Below, piece by piece: positions 16,250 through 23,401 of a stretch of DNA of 64,000 bases; the stretch's first letter is position 1; the number at the start of each line of letters is the position of its first letter. Source of the DNA: Dysgonomonas gadei ATCC BAA-286 (lineage in GTDB: Bacteria > Bacteroidota > Bacteroidia > Bacteroidales > Dysgonomonadaceae). The stretch spans positions 56,533-120,532 of the forward strand of contig NZ_GL891985.1 in assembly GCF_000213555.1 (NCBI RefSeq). Reading direction: 5' to 3'. Both the position numbers and the translations under genes were made by a program. Below the pieces are notes generated by a model, which was not told where the DNA came from, made no database searches, and worked only from the letters and a program-made list of their open reading frames with translations.

Positions 16250-18031
16250 ATGGGAAAAGAAATTAAATTTAGCCTCGTTTATCGTGACATGTGGCAGTCA
16301 TCCGGAAAGTACCAGCCGCGTGTTGACCAATTAACACAAATTGCACCTGTAATCATCGATATGGGCTGTTTTGCCCGTGTTGAAACAAACGGTGGTGCTT
16401 TCGAACAAGTAAACCTGCTTTATGGTGAAAACCCCAATAGAGCGGTTCGCGAATGGACAGCGCCGTTCAACAAGGTCGGTATACAGACTCATATGCTCGA
16501 ACGCGGACTGAATGCTCTGCGCATGTATCCTGTTCCGAAAGACGTGCGTCGCCTGATGTTCAAGGTAAAACATGCTCAGGGAACAAACATCTCCCGTTCT
16601 TTTGACGGGTTGAACGATCCCCGCAATCTGGAGTTATCGGTAAAATATGCAAAAGAAGCAGGTATGATTTCCCAGACTGCTCTTTGTATCACACATTCCC
16701 CGATACACACTGTTGATTACTATGTAAATTTCGCTGATAAACTGATTGATTTCGGAGCAGACGAAATCTGCTTAAAAGATATGGCCGGAGTAGGCCGCCC
16801 CGCTTTCCTCGGTAAACTTGTAAAAGCATTAAAGGACAGACATCCGAATATCCCTATCGAATATCACGGACATACAGGCCCCGGATTCTCCGTTGCGTCT
16901 ATGCTCGAAGTTGCAAGAGCTGGGGCTGATTATCTGGATACTGCTATCGAACCATTAGCTTGGGGAATGGTACATCCTGACGTTATCACAATACAGGCCA
17001 TGCTGAAAGATGCCGGCTTCTCTGTTCCTGATATCAATATGAATGCATATATGGAAGCTCGTGCTCTGACACAGTCTTTCATCGATGACTTCTTAGGCTA
17101 CTGGATCGACCCATCCAATAAGTTCCTGAACTCTCTGCTTGTAGGCTGTGGACTTCCGGGTGGTATGATGGGCTCTATGATGGCTGACCTTCGCGGTATG
17201 CATTCTGCTATCAATATGGCACTTCGCAACAATGGAAAAGCCGAAGTAACACTGAACGACCTTGTGGTTCAGCTATTCGAGGAAGTAGAGTATATATGGC
17301 CTAAACTTGGTTATCCGCCATTGGTAACACCATTCAGCCAGTATGTGAAGAATATCGCACTGATGAACATCTTTGCTATGGCTCAGGGACAACCTCGTTT
17401 CTCAAATATAGACAAAGACAGTTGGAACATGATTCTGGGTAAAACCGGTACTCTTCCGGGCAAACTGGATGATGAAATCATTGAACTGGCCAAGTCTAAA
17501 AATCTTGAATTCTATACCGGCAACCCTCAGGACGAATATCCTGATGCGTTGGATACATACCGCAAGGAAATGGACGACAACGGATGGGATTATGGCCAGG
17601 ATGATGAAGAACTGTTCGAACTCGCAATGCACGACCGTCAATACCGTGACTATAAGTCCGGTCTGGCTAAAGAACGTTTCAATGAAGATTTGGAGAAACA
17701 GAAGGAAAAAGCCGGAGCTCCTATTATCGTTACACGTCAGGTAATTGAAGTACCTGCATTCGACGCAGAAGCTATTCAGGCAAAATACCCTGATGCAAAA
17801 CCTATTCAAGCTACAGTAAGCGGCCAGGTGATCTGGCAGGTGGATGTAGATGATGTATCTACTGCTCCTGTAATAGGTACAGAGGTAAAAGAAGGCGATG
17901 TTATCTGCTTCGTTCAGACTTACTATGGCATAGAAGAAGTGAAGGCTCTTTCTTCCGGTAAGGTCATCCAGATAGAGACTAAACAAGGTGCAAAGGTTCA
18001 GAAGAACCAAGTACTGGCATACGTTAACTAA
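16250..18031 (+). CDS. Oxaloacetate decarboxylase alpha / pyruvate carboxylase subunit B-like carboxyltransferase with degenerate biotinyl domain
   Basis: The protein is 593 residues from the preferred start MGKEIKFSLVYRDMWQSS; the frame opens at 16214. The N-terminal TIM-barrel carboxyltransferase domain keeps family features: YRDMWQS, CITHSPIHTVDYY, the ICLKDMAG lysine segment, the YHGHTGPG metal histidines and DTAIEPLAWGMVHPD. A PYC_OADA-like region follows. The last ~75 residues form a biotinyl/lipoyl-like domain, but the AMKM tetrapeptide is replaced by TYYG (557-560), so Tyr559 occupies the biotinyl-lysine position. It may use a separate BCCP or act without covalent biotin. No partner decarboxylase or BCCP gene is adjacent. 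A terminator follows. Confidence 0.85.
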   Translation: MGKEIKFSLVYRDMWQSSGKYQPRVDQLTQIAPVIIDMGCFARVETNGGAFEQVNLLYGENPNRAVREWTAPFNKVGIQTHMLERGLNALRMYPVPKDVRRLMFKVKHAQGTNISRSFDGLNDPRNLELSVKYAKEAGMISQTALCITHSPIHTVDYYVNFADKLIDFGADEICLKDMAGVGRPAFLGKLVKALKDRHPNIPIEYHGHTGPGFSVASMLEVARAGADYLDTAIEPLAWGMVHPDVITIQAMLKDAGFSVPDINMNAYMEARALTQSFIDDFLGYWIDPSNKFLNSLLVGCGLPGGMMGSMMADLRGMHSAINMALRNNGKAEVTLNDLVVQLFEEVEYIWPKLGYPPLVTPFSQYVKNIALMNIFAMAQGQPRFSNIDKDSWNMILGKTGTLPGKLDDEIIELAKSKNLEFYTGNPQDEYPDALDTYRKEMDDNGWDYGQDDEELFELAMHDRQYRDYKSGLAKERFNEDLEKQKEKAGAPIIVTRQVIEVPAFDAEAIQAKYPDAKPIQATVSGQVIWQVDVDDVSTAPVIGTEVKEGDVICFVQTYYGIEEVKALSSGKVIQIETKQGAKVQKNQVLAYVN

Positions 18032-18050
18032 TATTCCACAAGTATACTTG

Positions 18051-18089
18051 GGAAGGAGTTTTATAACAATAGAGCTCCTTTCTCTTTTT
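18051..18089 (+). terminator. Terminator after the carboxyltransferase gene
   Basis: GGAAGGAG (18051-18058) pairs with CTCCTTTC (18075-18082), one G-U, followed by TCTTTTT. Confidence 0.75.
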
Positions 18090-18119
18090 ATGTCATTTAC
18101 ATAATTAAAATAAGCAGCA

Positions 18120-18917
18120 GTGAAGAAAGTAGTACTTTGTCTATCGCTGATCCTTATGATATTCTCAAACGCACAGTGCAAGGATAGAAAAGGAGAAGCA
18201 GGAAAAGGAGAATATAATAATAAATACACTATCCTATTGACCGGAGCATCTTTTGCCTCATCGAACAACGGCTGGTTCGAACTGGCCTGCAAACAACTGA
18301 ACGCGAAACCGATCAATACTGCCATAGGCGGCACAGCGATCTCCGATGCCGCAAACCGGATGGCTAAAGGGGAACTATATACCCAAGAAGAACTTGAGGA
18401 CATAGACGCATTCGTTATCATGCATGTTCACGACGAGAATGTTGCCGATACAGCCGGACTAAAGCAGAATTACAAAGATTATCCTGTCCCATTCGACCGT
18501 TCTAACTATGCGGCAGCATACGATTATGTGATCAAACGCTACATTACCGAATGCTATAATCTGAAGTTCGACAAAGACTCTAAATACTATGGTACAGAAA
18601 ACGGCAAGCCTGTCGTAATCGTTATGTGTACCCACTGGCACGATGCCCGTACCATTTTCAATCCGGCTATTCGCAAACTAGGGGAAAGATGGGGATTCCC
18701 CATCGTGGAATTCGATAAATACACCGGTTTTTCACGAAACCATTTGCACCCTGTTACCGGAAAGCAATACAGCATATTATACGCCCATAATAATGAGACA
18801 ATTAACGGAGAAGAATTTGGCTGGCATCCCGACGAAGGACAGGATAAATATATTCAGCAACGTATGGCTGCCATCTTTGCTGAGTTGATGGAAAAAGTTT
18901 TACCTTTGAAACCGTAA
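18120..18917 (+). CDS. Secreted SGNH-hydrolase-like protein (DUF5040 type)
   Basis: The protein is 265 residues with a GTG start. An N-terminal hydrophobic signal ends near SNAQC (residues 16-20), possibly a lipobox. The mature domain opens with a serine block resembling SGNH block I (LLTGASFASSNNGWFELACK), followed by INTAIGGTAIS, HVHDENVAD and a C-terminal HLHPVTGKQY segment with a plausible catalytic histidine. This matches DUF5040-type proteins of Bacteroidales, whose substrate is unknown. The stop overlaps the next start by one base (TAATG), so it is translationally coupled to the phosphopantetheinyl transferase gene. Confidence 0.65.
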   Translation: MKKVVLCLSLILMIFSNAQCKDRKGEAGKGEYNNKYTILLTGASFASSNNGWFELACKQLNAKPINTAIGGTAISDAANRMAKGELYTQEELEDIDAFVIMHVHDENVADTAGLKQNYKDYPVPFDRSNYAAAYDYVIKRYITECYNLKFDKDSKYYGTENGKPVVIVMCTHWHDARTIFNPAIRKLGERWGFPIVEFDKYTGFSRNHLHPVTGKQYSILYAHNNETINGEEFGWHPDEGQDKYIQQRMAAIFAELMEKVLPLKP

Positions 18918-19543
18918 TGCTTTACTACAAGGAATATATAACCGCAGCTACACTGATAGGTGTATGGAAAATAGGAGAGACCAGGGAAGAACTTCTCTCG
19001 GCCTTATCTCATCATAACTGGGTTGAGAACATATATTCCATCAAGTCCGAATCCCGTGTTTTGGAAATACTCTCTGCCCGGCTATTGATCAAAGAACTGG
19101 CAGGTGAAGAAAAGCAGGTATATTACAACCTGTCGGGAAAACCTTACCTGACAGACAAGTCGTTCCATATAAGTGTATCACATACCAAAAAATTCGTTGC
19201 TGTAGCCATTAACAGAGAAAAGCCAATAGGACTCGATATAGAACAGATATCCGATAAGATAAAGCGGGTACAAAGCCGCGTCATAGGGAAAGATGAATAC
19301 ATAGATAAGGATAACGAACTGGTGCATCTCCTCCTGCATTGGTCAGCCAAAGAAGCTATGTTCAAATTTCTGGATGCGGACAGTATTGATTTCAGGGAAC
19401 ATCTGTTTGTCGGAAATTTTATCCCCGGACAGAAAGGTATATTCGAAGCATCGGAGTACCGTACAGGTTCAGGGCATCAGTTCACAGCTTATTACAAAGT
19501 GGAACCAGACTTTGTGATGGTTTGTCTGGAGGAGCAGAACTGA
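18917..19543 (+). CDS. 4'-phosphopantetheinyl transferase superfamily protein
   Basis: This 208-residue Sfp-type enzyme transfers the phosphopantetheine arm of CoA to a carrier-protein serine. The two diagnostic blocks are present: GLDIEQI (about 102-108, Mg-binding Asp/Glu) and WSAKEAMFKFL (about 141-151). An upstream HISVSHTKKFVAVAI block (about 77-91) is also typical. The size is that of a short Sfp-like PPTase rather than AcpS. Its coupling to a DUF5040 SGNH gene is unexplained; no carrier protein, PKS or NRPS gene is in the window, so the client is unknown (possibly housekeeping ACP). Confidence 0.85.
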   Translation: MLYYKEYITAATLIGVWKIGETREELLSALSHHNWVENIYSIKSESRVLEILSARLLIKELAGEEKQVYYNLSGKPYLTDKSFHISVSHTKKFVAVAINREKPIGLDIEQISDKIKRVQSRVIGKDEYIDKDNELVHLLLHWSAKEAMFKFLDADSIDFREHLFVGNFIPGQKGIFEASEYRTGSGHQFTAYYKVEPDFVMVCLEEQN

Positions 19544-19561
19544 CCCCCCAGACCAATACCT

Positions 19562-20269
19562 TTATTTCATCAAGAAGTTAAAATCATCTTTATCAGTCAG
19601 CTCCTTTGGTTCCTGACCATATTTAAATATGCGGCCAGATCTTTTCCCTATCAGCTTCAATACATCTCCTTCCAGATTGAGCATCGTTGCTTCACGCAAA
19701 CCGACTACATATACATCTTGATTTTCGGTGATAAACTCGTTAATACGCACTTCTCTGGTCTCTCCCCCATGATTGGAAGGATGATCATCCAGATAATGAG
19801 GATTGATCTGGAAAGGAACTAAATTAGCTACATCAAAACCTTTAGGGTCGATAATAGGCATATCATTCGTCGTACGCAATGTAGGACAAGCTACATTTGA
19901 ACCCGCACTCCATCCAATATATGGTGTTCCGCCCTTTACCTTTTTATGGATAATATCAATCAACCCATTATCACGCATCATACGTACGAGCTTCCATGTA
20001 TTTCCACCGCCAACTATAATAGCTTCAGCTTCTTCCACAGCTTTCTTCGGATCATCGTAATGATGGATACCAACCACACTGTGTCCTATCTCTTTGAAGC
20101 GGTTATTTACTTTTTCTTCGTACTCATCATAAGAGAAAGTCACCGCCGCATAGGGAATAAACAGTGCCTTAACCGATTTCTCTCCTAAAAATTCTTTGAT
20201 ATTGTACTTCGGATAGTCCAGATAAGCTTCTCCGGGATTGGTCGAATTGCTGATTAATAGTAATCTCAT
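19562..20269 (-). CDS. pepE: Dipeptidase E (peptidase S51)
   Basis: The protein is 235 residues from the preferred start MRLLLISNSTNPG at 20269, matching the N-terminus of known PepE; the frame reaches 20287. The nucleophile motif GWSAGSNV places Ser at about 121. The preceding GGGNTWKLV and the downstream NPHYLDDHPSNHGG (His) are family features. PepE cleaves N-terminal aspartyl dipeptides in the cytosol. It converges on the PPTase gene with 18 bases between stops. Confidence 0.92.
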   Translation of the reverse strand: MRLLLISNSTNPGEAYLDYPKYNIKEFLGEKSVKALFIPYAAVTFSYDEYEEKVNNRFKEIGHSVVGIHHYDDPKKAVEEAEAIIVGGGNTWKLVRMMRDNGLIDIIHKKVKGGTPYIGWSAGSNVACPTLRTTNDMPIIDPKGFDVANLVPFQINPHYLDDHPSNHGGETREVRINEFITENQDVYVVGLREATMLNLEGDVLKLIGKRSGRIFKYGQEPKELTDKDDFNFLMK

Positions 20270-20402
20270 AATAATAACGTTTTTCACAAATATACGAAAC
20301 TATTTAAACTTACAGAAGACGTACGCTGTTTTTCAAGTCCCATACTCCCCTTGGAGCTTGGAGATAATAAAAAGTTGAATAACTGATAGAATAAAAGCAA
20401 GA

Positions 20403-21431
20403 TTACTTCCCCTTCTTCCAGTTCTCATAATCCGTAATGAATCCTCGGCACATCCAGTTTGCCAGAGCCTGACGATTATTTGGATCTAAAAATCTACGCT
20501 GATCGAAACTGTTTTGAATATTACCGAGTTCGGCATAAATACCCACAGGTGTAGTCTTATCCAGCATAAAAAGGCTGCGCTCGCCAATCGTCCCCGTAAA
20601 ACCCCGGCTTGGCTGATGCTTATCGTAATGGCTTTCGAAAGTGGTTCTCATTGTATTCGCCAGCTTTTTACCACCACTGCTTTTAGGCGCCCAGTAAAAA
20701 AAGACATCCAGTTGCTGTTTCTGACTACGACTATCCACATGGATAAAAACAGCCCTTTTATATTTCTCTTTCGTCCTTTTCGCCAGACTGTTTATCTTAT
20801 CACTCCGTTGCTGCAATCTTTTTACCTGATTGAGTGGAATCACGTCACCCATACAGGTCTCACGGTCACTGTTCGAAAGATACCTGTCGTCCCGGATACC
20901 ATCCACCGCATCCTGTATAATCATATGCACCGTCGCTCCCTCTTCGAGCAGGGCTCGGGCAAGCCGCAGGGTTATATCATAGGCATATTCATCTTCGTGA
21001 AGTTCATAACCGTCAACCTTGCCGATAGCCCCCGGATCAGGGCCGCCATGTCCACTCGAAAGATAGAAACACGTACCTTTCAGCTTATTCGATTTAACTG
21101 TATATTCCTGATACTTGCTTCCGAACAGCTTGTTCACACGTGTTTGCCCTGATTGAGTGCTGACAGAAGAGTTTGTCTCCTGAGATGCAGAACTATTATC
21201 GCCCGACAAAGGAGGCAAAGTATATGTAACTCCCATCAATAAAGAGTTCTTGCGCCCGAATTTACCTTTATTCAGCTCCAGAAACTGCTCATATTGAACG
21301 CTGTTCCGGTTGTTCCTTTTTAGGAATGCCTTCACTCCTTCACCGCTTCGCGGGGTAGCCTTATCGTTCTGGGAGAAAACGCTGATATATGAAATAGAGA
21401 AGAAAAGTAATAAAATATAAATCTGATTCAT
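20403..21431 (-). CDS. N-acetylmuramoyl-L-alanine amidase (Amidase_3)
   Basis: This 342-residue exported protein has a signal peptide (residues 1-20). It then has a short LysM-like stretch (about 36-72: EGVKAFLKRNNRNSVQYEQF, then MGVTYTLPP), a Ser/Thr-rich linker and the catalytic amidase_3 domain. Zinc-binding and catalytic features are visible: SSGHGGPDPGAIG (first His), the DLHEDEY-type acidic segment (ELHEDEYAYDITL), IHVDS in place of the usual HxNS, and the terminal YAELGNIQN containing the catalytic Glu. It should cleave the stem peptide from MurNAc in periplasmic peptidoglycan. Transcribed alone, downstream of eno on the same strand, separated by a terminator. Confidence 0.87.
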   Translation of the reverse strand: MNQIYILLLFFSISYISVFSQNDKATPRSGEGVKAFLKRNNRNSVQYEQFLELNKGKFGRKNSLLMGVTYTLPPLSGDNSSASQETNSSVSTQSGQTRVNKLFGSKYQEYTVKSNKLKGTCFYLSSGHGGPDPGAIGKVDGYELHEDEYAYDITLRLARALLEEGATVHMIIQDAVDGIRDDRYLSNSDRETCMGDVIPLNQVKRLQQRSDKINSLAKRTKEKYKRAVFIHVDSRSQKQQLDVFFYWAPKSSGGKKLANTMRTTFESHYDKHQPSRGFTGTIGERSLFMLDKTTPVGIYAELGNIQNSFDQRRFLDPNNRQALANWMCRGFITDYENWKKGK

Positions 21432-21515
21432 AAGCTTGAACTGTCTGTCTGAGGAAGAAACAATAGCCTTCCCGCATAGGCTTACACAAATATATGCAGA
21501 TTCATATAAAAATCA

Positions 21516-21545
21516 AAAACCGATGTCTTTTCAGACACCGGTTTT
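21516..21545 (-). terminator. Terminator of eno
   Basis: 13-base arms (21516-21528 and 21533-21545) pair at 12 positions. On the minus strand the stem ends in GGTTTTTGATTTTTA. Confidence 0.85.
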
Positions 21546-21568
21546 CTATAATATTAAGAATTGACTTC

Positions 21569-22864
21569 TTATTTTTTGCGTTGAACGCGTTTCCAGCCAT
21601 AAACAGCTTTGTCGCCAAGTTCTTCTTCGATACGGAGAAGCTGGTTGTATTTAGCCATACGGTCTGTGCGGCTAAGAGAACCTGTTTTGATCTGTCCTGA
21701 GTTAGTAGCAACGGCGATGTCAGCGATGGTAGCATCTTCTGTTTCACCCGAACGGTGAGATGTTACGCTTGTATATCCTGCACGGTGAGCCATTTCGATA
21801 GCATCCAATGTTTCGGAAAGTGTACCGATTTGGTTTACTTTGATAAGGATAGAGTTAGCACATCCGCTTTCGATACCTTTTTGAAGGAAGTCAACGTTAG
21901 TTACGAACAAGTCGTCTCCTACAAGCTGAACTTTGTCACCGATAGCATCTGTAAGTTTTTTCCAGCCATCCCAGTCGCTTTCGTCCATACCGTCTTCGAT
22001 AGAGTCGATAGGATATTTTTCAGTCAGTTCTTTAAGGAATTTAACCTGGTCAGCGATTTTGCGTTTTGCACCGCCTTTTCCTTCAAATTTACTATAGTCA
22101 TACACTTTAGTTTCTCTGTTGAAGAATTCAGAAGCAGCACAGTCAAGAGCAATAGTGATGTCTTTTCCGGCTTTGTAACCTGCATCTTTGATTGCTTTAA
22201 GGATAGAATCCAAAGCATCTTCAGTTCCGTTAAGAGCAGGAGCGAAGCCACCTTCATCACCTACCGCAGTGCTAAGGCCACGGTCGTGAAGCACTTTTTT
22301 TAATGAATGGAAAACTTCAGCACCCATTCTCAAACCTTCTTTGAATGATTTTGCACCTACAGGGCGGATCATAAATTCCTGGAATGCGATAGGAGCATCA
22401 GAGTGAGAACCACCATTGATGATGTTCATCATCGGCACAGGCAGCGTATAAGTGTTAGTACCGCCGATATAGCGATACAAAGGAAGTTCAAGATAATTAG
22501 CAGCAGCTTTAGCTACAGCAAGAGAAACACCAAGAATAGCATTAGCACCAAGTTTAGATTTGGTTTTAGTTCCGTCCAGTTTAAGCATTTTACTGTCGAT
22601 TCCTCTTTGGTCAAGAGAAGATTCACCTAGTAAGGCAGGAGCTATTATTTTGTTTACATTATCTACGGCTTTAGTTACACCTTTACCTCCATAACGTTTT
22701 TTGTCACCATCGCGAAGTTCCAAAGCTTCGTTTTCTCCTGTTGAAGCACCTGACGGTACAGCAGCGCGGCCAAGTATACCGCATTCAAGGGTTACATCAA
22801 CTTCAATTGTAGGATTTCCTCTTGAATCCAAGATTTCACGTGCGAAAATTTTCTCGATTCTCAT
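21569..22864 (-). CDS. eno: Enolase
   Basis: This 431-residue cytosolic glycolytic enzyme interconverts 2-phosphoglycerate and phosphoenolpyruvate. Signature elements are present: ILDSRGNPTIEV (11-22), the SGASTGENEALELRDG loop, the Mg ligand region IALDCAASEF and IEDGMDESDW, the catalytic Lys region ILIKVNQIGT, and the C-terminal SHRSGETEDATIADIAV. The length is typical. Its codon use is more biased than in neighbours, as expected for high expression. A MITE-like element sits 50 bases upstream in its leader/promoter region. A terminator follows the stop. Confidence 0.97.
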   Translation of the reverse strand: MRIEKIFAREILDSRGNPTIEVDVTLECGILGRAAVPSGASTGENEALELRDGDKKRYGGKGVTKAVDNVNKIIAPALLGESSLDQRGIDSKMLKLDGTKTKSKLGANAILGVSLAVAKAAANYLELPLYRYIGGTNTYTLPVPMMNIINGGSHSDAPIAFQEFMIRPVGAKSFKEGLRMGAEVFHSLKKVLHDRGLSTAVGDEGGFAPALNGTEDALDSILKAIKDAGYKAGKDITIALDCAASEFFNRETKVYDYSKFEGKGGAKRKIADQVKFLKELTEKYPIDSIEDGMDESDWDGWKKLTDAIGDKVQLVGDDLFVTNVDFLQKGIESGCANSILIKVNQIGTLSETLDAIEMAHRAGYTSVTSHRSGETEDATIADIAVATNSGQIKTGSLSRTDRMAKYNQLLRIEEELGDKAVYGWKRVQRKK

Positions 22865-22915
22865 TGTTTTTATTTGTTTAAAAATGAATAATGTATTTCG
22901 TTTTTTCGTTTGTTA

Positions 22916-23128
22916 GAGTCTGTTTAAATTTTATAGCTGAACTTTTTTATAATTATTTCGAGATGAATTTTTTGATTTTCACTTGCAGAACCAACGGTCA
23001 GCGGAGCTAATTAGCAGGCTAAATCAAAAGAAAAAAGTAAAAAAGACGCTCAAAAGAATACAAAAAAGTAGCTAAGATTTAGTTAAAAGAGCCAACGGAA
23101 AAATTTTCGCTAAAATTTAAACAGGCTC
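22916..23128. mobile_element. MITE-like element, copy 2 (213 bp)
   Basis: 18-bp terminal inverted repeats (22916-22933 and 23111-23128; 17 of 18 pair) are flanked by TTA direct repeats (22913-22915 and 23129-23131). The interior is collinear with copy 1 (721-912) except for a ~22-base insert (AACCAACGGTCAGCGGAGC, about 22989-23010). It lies upstream of eno. A minus-strand TAATTTTG just beyond its far end (about 23135-23145) could be the original eno -7 box, which would put the element inside the eno 5' leader. Confidence 0.75.
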
Positions 23129-23131
23129 TTA

Positions 23132-23401
23132 AATTTGACCCACAAAATTAGTCTTTTTTCTTGTATTTAAAGAACTAATAAGATGGAATTTATAGGTTTT
23201 GTATTTTTTTAAACAGCCATTCATCATTTACTATACCTATAAAGTAAGATACCACATCATGCCTGCAACTCCCATTTAACGATTTTTGATAGAGACCTTA
23301 TTATCCACCTGCTATTAGCACTGATTTCTCGAATATGTTTTATAACTTGCATCTGTTTTATTTCAAACTGTTTATTTTCAATCAACTAAAAGAAGTATGC
23401 T
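23132..23401. other. AT-rich spacer upstream of the FAD/Fe-S oxidoreductase
   Basis: It contains a candidate eno -7 box on the minus strand near its left edge. Otherwise I see no ORF, hairpin or repeat. A promoter for the plus-strand gene at 23402 should be here but no TAnnTTTG box is obvious. Confidence 0.4.

Noticed and set aside
17402..18421. A 339-codon antisense ORF opposite the carboxyltransferase and SGNH genes
   Set aside because: It crosses two well-supported genes and a terminator and is a frame shadow.
23310..23330. TTAGCACT resembling half of a CIRCE heat-shock operator
   Set aside because: No inverted second half at the required spacing, and the downstream gene is not a chaperone.
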